Below are positions 1 to 6,009 of a stretch of 12,869 nucleotides of DNA, one piece after another. Origin of the DNA: Chitinophagaceae bacterium. Lineage in GTDB: Bacteria; Bacteroidota; Bacteroidia; Chitinophagales; Chitinophagaceae. Position numbers and translations under genes: made by a program. The notes under the pieces are model-generated. The model was not told the origin of the DNA. It saw only the letters and a list, made by a program, of their open reading frames with translations, and did no database searches. The number at the start of each line of letters is the position of its first letter. Positions within the stretch are counted from its first letter, which is position 1. The stretch covers positions 1-12,869 of the forward strand of contig CANKNL010000061.1 of the NCBI GenBank assembly GCA_947483345.1. Direction: 5' to 3'.

Positions 1-600
1 ACATTGGCACAGGATTTTGTGTATAAAGATCCTATGCGTAATGTTATCTTTTTGGATAATCATGACATGGCCAGGTTTTTTTCTGTTATTGGGGAAGATG
101 TTGAAAAATATAAAACGGCCATTAACTGGCTGCTCACCTGCAGGGGTATACCACAGTTTTATTATGGCGGAGAGCTTGGATTAACGGGCTTTACCAGTCC
201 TAACGACGGCTATGTGCGTCAGGATTTTCCGGGTGGATGGGCAACAGACCCGATAAATAAATTTACCCAATCGGGCAGAAGTGTAAAAGAAAATGAAATC
301 TGGAATCATATTGCCACGCTGGCCAATTTCAGAAAAAAATCATTGGCCATTACCACTGGTAAAATGAAGCAGTATGTACCGCAGGATGGGGTTTATGTTT
401 ATTTCAGGTATACGGATAAGCAATCGGTTATGGTTGTGATGAACACCGCCAAAGAGAATAAAAAAATCGATTTAAAAAGATTTGCAGAAAGTACAAAGGG
501 CTTTTCTAAAATGAAAAATATTTTTACCGGTTCCATTATTGATATACATGATTTTAATCTTGATTCATATCGGAGTGCGGTATATGAGTTAGTGCAGTAA
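1..600 (+). CDS. SusA-like GH13 neopullulanase/cyclomaltodextrinase, C-terminal part (5' partial)
   Basis: The frame is open from the first base and ends at TAA 598-600, so about 199 C-terminal residues are present and the start lies upstream. The peptide FLDNHDMARF (codons 17-26) is GH13 conserved region IV; the Asp of NHD at codon 22 is the transition-state-stabilising residue. The segment GIPQFYYGGELG shortly after is the usual last strand of the GH13 barrel. The remainder (from about codon 110) is an all-beta C-terminal domain. The family hydrolyses pullulan, cyclodextrins and maltodextrins; SusA of Bacteroides is periplasmic. The nucleophile, acid/base residue and signal peptide are off the left edge, so exact specificity and location cannot be read. 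Its place directly before a secreted amylase and a susCDEF operon supports a role in final maltodextrin breakdown. A related GH13 alpha-amylase is the alternative. Confidence 0.85.
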   Translation, partial: TLAQDFVYKDPMRNVIFLDNHDMARFFSVIGEDVEKYKTAINWLLTCRGIPQFYYGGELGLTGFTSPNDGYVRQDFPGGWATDPINKFTQSGRSVKENEIWNHIATLANFRKKSLAITTGKMKQYVPQDGVYVYFRYTDKQSVMVVMNTAKENKKIDLKRFAESTKGFSKMKNIFTGSIIDIHDFNLDSYRSAVYELVQ

Positions 601-613
601 CCAATACGGCGGC

Positions 614-634
614 ATGATACATATCATTTTTTTT
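614..634 (+). terminator. Weak terminator-like hairpin after the SusA-like gene
   Basis: ATGAT (614-618) and ATCAT (623-627) can form a 5-bp stem with a 4-base loop, and a run of eight T (627-634) follows directly. This is the layout of an intrinsic terminator, but the stem is short and AT-rich. It lies 13 bases after the stop of the SusA-like gene and before the palindrome in front of the amylase, so it could separate the two transcription units or only weaken readthrough. Confidence 0.35.
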
Positions 635-647
635 GTCAAATCAAAAA

Positions 648-670
648 TAATGTGTTTATTTTACACATTA
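648..670 (+). promoter_or_regulatory. Palindromic operator candidate upstream of the amylase
   Basis: TAATGTGT (648-655) and ACACATTA (663-670) are a perfect 8-bp inverted repeat around a 7-base spacer. The core TGTGT-N7-ACACA (651-667) recurs with identical geometry before susC at 5926-5942 and with one mismatch at 5950-5966. It ends 13 bases before the amylase ATG at 684. A palindrome that close to the start, shared by two transcription units of one locus, fits a transcription-factor site. The NrtR-type regulator encoded at 5051-5791 is the obvious candidate to bind it, by inference only. A short mRNA hairpin is the alternative reading. Confidence 0.6.
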
Positions 671-683
671 ATTGGCTTGCTGC

Positions 684-3600
684 ATGAAAAAATATCTTTT
701 TCTATTAATCCTTGTATGTTTGGGATTTGTTGTAAACGCCCAACGACTCTTGAGTTGGACTCCCGAATTTCCTGTTGATAATTCTAATTTAAGTTTTACG
801 GTTGACTGTAATAAGGGTAACCAGGGTTTATTGAACTTTGAAGGCGGTAGTTCGGGTAATGTGTATGTGCATATTGGCGTGATCACCAATTTAAGTACAG
901 GGCCCGGTGACTGGAAGTATGTAAAATTTGCCTGGGGATCCACAGATCCTGCCGCTAGAGCAACTGCACTTGGCAGTAATAAATACCAATACAGCATTAC
1001 CAATATCCGTAGTTTTTTAGCAGTGCCCGGAGCCGAAACCATTCGTAAAGTATGTATCATTTTCAGGAATGCAACAGGTACTTTAAAACAGGTTAATACC
1101 GATGTAAGTGATATGTATTTACCGGTGTATGGCAGTGCCGAATATGCCGTTCGGTTAAACCTTCCTCCATTTGAACCCCGGTACATTCCCTGGCTGGAAC
1201 CCTTGTCTGTGGCGGTTGGCGGAAATATCAATATCACGGGTATGGCATCTGCTAACTCAAATCTTACTTTAAAGTTAGATGGCAATACAATCAATACGGC
1301 TGCAAATGCCAATACCATTTCTGCTAATCCAACAATAGCTACCGCCTGTACCCACCAGGTTTTTCTGGAGGGTAACAATGGATCGGTAACGGTAAAAGAT
1401 TCATTCAGTTTTTATATTGCGCCAACTACCAATGTAGCTGCCTTGCCAGCCGGTGTTATTGAAGGCATAAACTATGATCCCAATAATACCGCCCTTACAC
1501 TGGTGTTGTTTGCACCGGGTAAAAATAATGTGGTGGTGATCGGCGATTTTTCAAACTGGGCCAGTCAGTGTAATTACCAAATGAATAAAACACCAGATGG
1601 AAATTATTTTTGGTTAACCTTAACAGGGCTTACACCCGCACAGGAATATGGCTATCAGTATCTCATTGATAATACCATCAGAACAGCTGATCCCTATACA
1701 CAAAAAGTGTTGGATCCGGATAATGACCCCTTCATCAATGCAACTACCTATCCAAATCTAAAACCATATCCTACGGGGTTAACAACAGGCCTGGTGGGTA
1801 TTTTTCAAACGGCCGAACCGCCTTACAACTGGCAGGTAAATAATTTTGCAAAACCGGATAAGAGGAATTTGATGGTTTATGAATTGCTGATCAGAGATTT
1901 TACTGCCGAACACAGTTACCAGTCGTTAATAGACTCTTTATCTTACTTAAAAAATATAGGGATCAATAGTATTGAGCTCATGCCCATTAATGAATTTGAC
2001 GGTAACGAAAGCTGGGGATATAATCCGGCATTTTATTTTGCGCCGGATAAATATTATGGCACAAAAAATAAATTAAAAGAATTTATAGACAAATGCCATT
2101 TGAATGGCATTGCCGTTATTCTTGATGTGGTGTATAATCATTGCAGCGGCAATGCACCTCAGGCAAAAATGTATTGGGATGCAGCCAATAACAGGCCCGC
2201 AGCCAATAGTCCCTGGTTAAATGTCACCGCTCCTCATCCTTACAGTGTATTCAACGACTTTAATCATACCTCTACAGCAACACAATATTTGGTGCAGCGC
2301 TCATTAGATTTCTGGCTTAATGAATACCGGGTTGACGGTTACCGTTTTGATCTGGGTAAAGGATTTACACAAACGGTTACGACCACAACAACTGTAGAAA
2401 ACTATGATGCCAGCCGCGTGGCCAATTTAAAAAGATATTATGATGGAACGGTTCCCGGCCATCCGGGCACTTATATGATCATCGAATTTTTAGGCACATT
2501 GCCCTGCCAGGAAGAACAGGAATATGCGGCACATGGATTTATGTTATGGGGAAATAATAACGCCACATACAACCAGTGTACCATGGGCTTTGTATCCAAT
2601 TCGGATATCACGCCGGTTGTTTACAGCAGTACACAAAGAGCATTTAATAATCCTGCTGAAGTTGGTTATATGGAAAGTCATGATGAGGAACGTACCATGT
2701 ATAAAAATATAACCTTCGGTAATACATCGGGTAGCTATAATGTTAGAAATCTGAATACAGCATTGGCCAGAGAAGAAGCTGCTGCAACAGTTTTCTTTAC
2801 CGTACCCGGCCCAAAAATGATCTGGCAGTTTGAAGAAAGGGGTTATGATATACCATTAAATTTTGGGGGCTCAAATGTATCCAATAAACCACCGCACTGG
2901 GAGTACATGCTTGTTCCGGAAAGGGTGCATTTATATAATGCCTATAAAAGCATTATCCAATTACGTTTAAGTAATCCGGCCATTTTTAATAATACCAGTT
3001 TTACGTATGATTTTAACAGCAGCCTGGTAAAATTATTTCAGATTGCCGATCCCAATGCAAGCGGTATAAAAATAACGGTAGTGGCTAATCTGGATGTGGA
3101 TGCCAAAAGCAAAGCCATTACTTTTCAAGCCACGGGCAACTGGACAAATTATTTAAGTAATGGTATTGGAACCGGCCTTAATGGCATTACCGGTAATACC
3201 TTTAATTTATCGGCAGCAGCGCAAACCGTTACGCTTCAGCCGGGCGAATATCATATTTATGTAAGTGTACCGGCTTGTGCAACAGCAGCACCAACAGCAA
3301 CCAGCCCGGTTAATTATTGCCAGAATGCCGTTGCTACACCGTTGCAGGCTACCGGAACCGGTTTACTTTGGTATACCGTAGCAACAGGTGGTACCGGCAG
3401 TACCACGGCGCCAACGCCATCAACAGCCACTATTGGCAGCACCACTTATTATGTAAGTCAAACCATTGGTTGCGAAAGTCCGCGTTTACCCATTACCGTT
3501 AATATTACAGCAAGTACCCCTGCACCCACGGTAACCAGCCCGGTCAATTATTGTCAGAATGCAGTGGCCGTTCAACTAACCGCAACAGGCACCGGTTTAT

Positions 3601-5021
3601 TATGGTATGCAACTGCAACCGGTGGCAGCGGTTCTGCTACTGCACCAACGCCTTCTACAATAGCTATAGGCAGTACTTCATTTTATGTTAGTCAAACGCA
3701 AAGTTGTGGTGAAAGCCCCAGGGCCGTTATTGTGGTTAATATAGCTGCTGTACCTGCTGTGCCGGTAGTAACCAGTCCGGTGATCTATTGTCAGAATTCA
3801 AATGCCGTACCCTTAACAGCAACGGGTAGTAATATATTATGGTACAGTGTGGCTACAGGGGGCACGGGTAGTGCTACGGCACCTACGCCTTCAACTGCGG
3901 CTGTTGGCAGTACTGTTTATTATGTAAGCCAATCTAATGCCGGTTGCGAAAGTCAGCGTGCGGCTATAACGGTAACGATTAACGCTTCTCCGTTGGCGCC
4001 TGTTGTAACCACGCCGGTTAATTATTGTCAGAATGCTGCTGCCGTACCCTTAGCAGCCACGGGCAATGCCTTATTATGGTATGCCACGGCAACTGGGGGC
4101 ACCGGAAATGCCACAGCGCCTACACCTGCCACAACCAATGCCGGCAGTACAAATTATTATGTAACACAAACCGTTTCCGGTTGCGAAAGTCAAAGAGCCG
4201 TTATTATTGTAAATGTAACGGCCCTGCCAGCCGCTCCGGTTGTAACCTCACCGGTAACTTATTGCCAGCAGGCGGTAGCGTTACCCTTATCGGCCACAGG
4301 TACTAACCTGTTGTGGTACACCACTGCAACCGGTGGAACTGGTAGTGGTTCAGCGCCGACCCCGGCAACAACAGTGGCCGGTAGTACCGCTTTTTATGTA
4401 AGTCAAACAAATAGTTGTGGAGAAGGCGCCAGAGCAGTTATTAATGTAACGGTAACGGCTACTCCGGCTGCACCTGCAGGATTGAGCGTTACCGGAATAA
4501 CCAGTAATGCGGCCATTTTAAACTGGACTACTACAGCGGGTGTTTTTTATACGGTAGATTATAAACCGGCCGCATCGGCCAGTTGGATAAACCTGGCCAA
4601 TGCCATTACTGCCGGTACCTGGTCGGTTTCTAACCTGGCAGCTTCAACGCTTTATGATTGGCGGGTAAGTGCAAACTGTTCTGTAAATGCTATTAATAAT
4701 TATACGGCCGCACAGTTCACTACCAGTTCTCACAATAGTTTTATCGCCAAAAAATATGACGGATTTGGCATCAAGATATCGCCCAATCCGGTAATGAGTA
4801 ATGCGATCATTGACTTTATTGTGCCCAGTTTTGGGGCTGTTACGGTTACGCTGATCAATGCCTATGGACAAAGGTTAGGGCTCCTTTATGAAGCTTATCA
4901 TTTTAAGGGGCAATACCAGTTTGCCTTAACCAATGAGCTGAGTGCATTGCCTAAGGGTTGTTATTTTTTACGCTTACAACAGTTTGATAAGGGCTATTCC
5001 ACCAAATTTATAAAACAATAA
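684..5021 (+). CDS. Secreted multidomain GH13 alpha-amylase with five Ig-like repeats and a T9SS sorting domain
   Basis: A 1445-residue protein if started at ATG 684, which puts a clean signal peptide (Lys-Lys, hydrophobic core, cleavage after VNAQ near residue 20) at the front; an in-frame TTG at 672 would add only MACC. Domains in order: an N-terminal beta module (about 20-155), an Ig-like segment (about 155-250), an E-set/CBM48-like domain with VVVIGDFSNW (about 258-365), the GH13 barrel (about 395-770) and its beta C-domain (to about 860). Then follow five tandem Ig-like domains (about 870-1265), an FnIII-like domain (about 1260-1348) and a T9SS type A-like tail with the SPNP motif (about 1361-1445). 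GH13 motifs are intact: DVVYNH 481-486, nucleophile Asp556 in GYRFDLGKG, acid/base Glu601 in MIIEFLG, Asp667 in MESHDEER. It likely cleaves alpha-1,4-glucan outside the cell. T9SS export contrasts with the lipoprotein SusG of Bacteroides. The gene is followed 29 bases later by the regulator gene, probably on one transcript. Confidence 0.92.
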   Translation: MKKYLFLLILVCLGFVVNAQRLLSWTPEFPVDNSNLSFTVDCNKGNQGLLNFEGGSSGNVYVHIGVITNLSTGPGDWKYVKFAWGSTDPAARATALGSNKYQYSITNIRSFLAVPGAETIRKVCIIFRNATGTLKQVNTDVSDMYLPVYGSAEYAVRLNLPPFEPRYIPWLEPLSVAVGGNINITGMASANSNLTLKLDGNTINTAANANTISANPTIATACTHQVFLEGNNGSVTVKDSFSFYIAPTTNVAALPAGVIEGINYDPNNTALTLVLFAPGKNNVVVIGDFSNWASQCNYQMNKTPDGNYFWLTLTGLTPAQEYGYQYLIDNTIRTADPYTQKVLDPDNDPFINATTYPNLKPYPTGLTTGLVGIFQTAEPPYNWQVNNFAKPDKRNLMVYELLIRDFTAEHSYQSLIDSLSYLKNIGINSIELMPINEFDGNESWGYNPAFYFAPDKYYGTKNKLKEFIDKCHLNGIAVILDVVYNHCSGNAPQAKMYWDAANNRPAANSPWLNVTAPHPYSVFNDFNHTSTATQYLVQRSLDFWLNEYRVDGYRFDLGKGFTQTVTTTTTVENYDASRVANLKRYYDGTVPGHPGTYMIIEFLGTLPCQEEQEYAAHGFMLWGNNNATYNQCTMGFVSNSDITPVVYSSTQRAFNNPAEVGYMESHDEERTMYKNITFGNTSGSYNVRNLNTALAREEAAATVFFTVPGPKMIWQFEERGYDIPLNFGGSNVSNKPPHWEYMLVPERVHLYNAYKSIIQLRLSNPAIFNNTSFTYDFNSSLVKLFQIADPNASGIKITVVANLDVDAKSKAITFQATGNWTNYLSNGIGTGLNGITGNTFNLSAAAQTVTLQPGEYHIYVSVPACATAAPTATSPVNYCQNAVATPLQATGTGLLWYTVATGGTGSTTAPTPSTATIGSTTYYVSQTIGCESPRLPITVNITASTPAPTVTSPVNYCQNAVAVQLTATGTGLLWYATATGGSGSATAPTPSTIAIGSTSFYVSQTQSCGESPRAVIVVNIAAVPAVPVVTSPVIYCQNSNAVPLTATGSNILWYSVATGGTGSATAPTPSTAAVGSTVYYVSQSNAGCESQRAAITVTINASPLAPVVTTPVNYCQNAAAVPLAATGNALLWYATATGGTGNATAPTPATTNAGSTNYYVTQTVSGCESQRAVIIVNVTALPAAPVVTSPVTYCQQAVALPLSATGTNLLWYTTATGGTGSGSAPTPATTVAGSTAFYVSQTNSCGEGARAVINVTVTATPAAPAGLSVTGITSNAAILNWTTTAGVFYTVDYKPAASASWINLANAITAGTWSVSNLAASTLYDWRVSANCSVNAINNYTAAQFTTSSHNSFIAKKYDGFGIKISPNPVMSNAIIDFIVPSFGAVTVTLINAYGQRLGLLYEAYHFKGQYQFALTNELSALPKGCYFLRLQQFDKGYSTKFIKQ
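3306..4484 (+). repeat. Five tandem ~237-bp coding repeats (Ig-like domains)
   Basis: Inside the amylase gene, units begin at about 3306, 3540, 3777, 4014 and 4251, giving periods of 234, 237, 237 and 237 bases. Each encodes about 79 residues with the pattern YCQN or YCQQ, then LLWY or ILWY, TATGG or VATGG, APTP, a Tyr-rich YYVSQ or YVTQ strand, and C-E-S/C-G-E near the end. The two Cys per unit suggest one disulfide per domain. The pattern matches the Ig-like domain often found in Bacteroidota T9SS cargo (CHU_C-associated, Ig_7 type). Such domains are thought to be spacers or adhesion modules between catalytic part and cell surface; no sugar-binding site can be read with confidence. Confidence 0.9.
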
Positions 5022-5050
5022 TTTCCGATACTTTAAAATAATAGGCGCAT

Positions 5051-5791
5051 ATGGCAAGTATAGTAAAAGGCAAAGAGGCAAAAAGTATAAAAAGCCTGCT
5101 GGATATTCAATCAGAAGTAAAGGTGATCAACCGGATTGCCTTGTCTGTTGATTGTGTGATCTTTGGGTTTGATGAAAACAAACTTAAAGTTTTATTGATT
5201 AGAAGTGATCTGAAAAAATTTCAGGGTAAATGGTCTTTGTTAGGCGACCTGGTAGATCCGAAAGAAGAATTGGATTCGGCTGCCAACCGTATTTTAAAAC
5301 AGCGTACCGGCCTTGATGATGTTTATCTGGAGCAGGTTAGAACGTTTGGCTGTCTCGAAAGGCATCCGGCCGGCAGGGTAGTTACGGTGGCCTATTATTC
5401 CCTGATCAATATTCAGCACCATAAATTAAAAATATTAGATAACGAATTACACTGGCATGATGTAAATGATATTGCCGAACTGGCATTTGATCATAAACGG
5501 ATTTTGGATAGCAGTTATGAACAGCTTCAAAGGCGTGTTCAGGAACACCCCCTGGCATTCAGTCTGCTGCCCAAAAAATTCTCCATGCGTGAACTGCAAA
5601 ATGTGTATGAGTCTATATTAGATACCAAGATGGACAGGCGCAATTTCAGGAAGAAATTTTTCGCTATGGACTTTTTGGTCGACATCGGACAGATGGAACA
5701 GGATGTGCCACACCGGCCGGGTAAACTCTATCATTTTAATTATAGCAAATACGAGAAAAAGAAGAAAAAATGGGTGGGTATTGACTTTTAA
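5051..5791 (+). CDS. NrtR-type (Nudix-related) transcriptional regulator
   Basis: A 246-residue protein from ATG 5051. Residues about 28-150 form a Nudix-like fold. The Nudix-box region (65-88, beginning GDLVDPKEEL) keeps the glycines, the acidic residues and the arginine (Arg80). It lacks the catalytic Glu set: where the consensus has R-E-U-x-E-E it reads R-I-L-K-Q-R. Hydrolase activity is therefore unlikely, and the domain is probably a ligand sensor. The C-terminal part (about 168-246), with LPKKFSMRELQ, RRNFRKKF and HRPGKLYHF, is the winged-helix region typical of NrtR/AraR-like regulators. In this family Nudix-like domains bind nucleotide sugars such as ADP-ribose, or sugars such as arabinose in a Bacteroides member (established knowledge). 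Here the neighbours are all starch genes, so a maltose/glucan-derived signal is likely (inference). It sits between the amylase and susC, and both have a shared palindrome upstream. A catalytic Nudix hydrolase is the less likely alternative. Confidence 0.88.
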   Translation: MASIVKGKEAKSIKSLLDIQSEVKVINRIALSVDCVIFGFDENKLKVLLIRSDLKKFQGKWSLLGDLVDPKEELDSAANRILKQRTGLDDVYLEQVRTFGCLERHPAGRVVTVAYYSLINIQHHKLKILDNELHWHDVNDIAELAFDHKRILDSSYEQLQRRVQEHPLAFSLLPKKFSMRELQNVYESILDTKMDRRNFRKKFFAMDFLVDIGQMEQDVPHRPGKLYHFNYSKYEKKKKKWVGIDF

Positions 5792-5814
5792 AAAACTGAT
5801 TGTCATCAGGTTTT
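5791..5814 (+). terminator. Terminator-like hairpin after the regulator gene
   Basis: Starting at the last base of the stop codon, an A-run and CTGAT (5796-5800) can pair with ATCAG (5805-5809) around the loop TGTC. The flanking AAAA pairs with TTTT (5811-5814) if one G is bulged. The A-tract, stem and T-tract layout fits a rho-independent terminator, possibly bidirectional. The stem is weak in GC. It would separate the amylase-regulator transcript from the susC operon. Confidence 0.45.
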
Positions 5815-5854
5815 AAAAAATCAGTTGATTTATAAGGTAATTTGCAACTGATTT
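5794..5854 (+). promoter_or_regulatory. Alternating inverted copies of AACTGATT (alternative hairpins)
   Basis: AACTGATT occurs at 5794-5801, its complement AATCAGTT at 5819-5826, and AACTGATT again at 5846-5853. The middle copy can pair with the first (8 bp, 17-base loop) or, extended to 10 perfect bp, with the third (5818-5827 with 5845-5854, also a 17-base loop). The two pairings exclude each other. This could be a switchable RNA structure, a set of protein sites, or a degenerate terminator cluster. The remainder of the gap up to the operators (about 5855-5922) is very AT-rich with no further structure that I can support. Confidence 0.4.
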
Positions 5855-5922
5855 GTTTAATAAATGAAATAGTTTATTAAAAATAAATTTAACAAATATT
5901 TGTATATTCAAAAGAAAGACTA

Positions 5923-5945
5923 AATTGTGTACTTTATACACATTT
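5923..5945 (+). promoter_or_regulatory. Palindromic operator candidate 1 upstream of susC
   Basis: TGTGTA (5926-5931) and TACACA (5937-5942) are a perfect 6-bp inverted repeat around five bases. AA and TT pair further out, with one mismatch between. The core TGTGT-N7-ACACA spans 17 bp exactly as at 651-667 before the amylase. It lies 67 bases before the susC ATG at 6010, a suitable place for control of the susCDEF operon. Binding by the NrtR-type protein encoded upstream is an inference. Confidence 0.6.
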
Positions 5946-5949
5946 GGTT

Positions 5950-5966
5950 AGTGTAAAAAATACACA
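5950..5966 (+). promoter_or_regulatory. Palindromic operator candidate 2 upstream of susC
   Basis: GTGTA (5951-5955) and TACAC (5961-5965) are a perfect inverted repeat around five A. Read in the 17-bp frame of the other copies it is AGTGT-N7-ACACA, one mismatch from the shared core. Its centre is 24 bp from the centre of the neighbouring copy, a little over two helical turns, which would suit two dimers on nearly the same face of the DNA. It ends 43 bases before the susC ATG. Confidence 0.45.
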
Positions 5967-6009
5967 AACAAACACGATCGCTAATATTTTAAAAACAAAA
6001 GCTTGTTTT

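Noticed and set aside
632..664. Possible Bacteroidota promoter: TTTG (632-635) and TATTTTAC (657-664)
   Set aside because: The spacing of 21 bases is acceptable, but the -7 element departs from TAnnTTTG at its last two bases, and no equally good pair was found before susC. It is too weak to list.
668..1378. Long open frame of 236 codons on the minus strand
   Set aside because: It lies wholly against the amylase coding sequence, lacks a recognisable domain, and its composition is what a shadow of the + strand gene gives.
3306..4484. Regular repeats as a possible CRISPR array
   Set aside because: The unit is about 237 bp, fully coding in one frame, and encodes Ig-like domains.
5051..5791. Annotation as an active Nudix hydrolase
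   Set aside because: The key Glu positions of the Nudix box are missing, and a winged-helix domain fills the C-terminus.
5944..6009. TTG start giving SusC 22 extra residues
   Set aside because: The added residues are polar and precede a complete signal peptide; the region also holds the palindromic operator copies. ATG 6010 is preferred.
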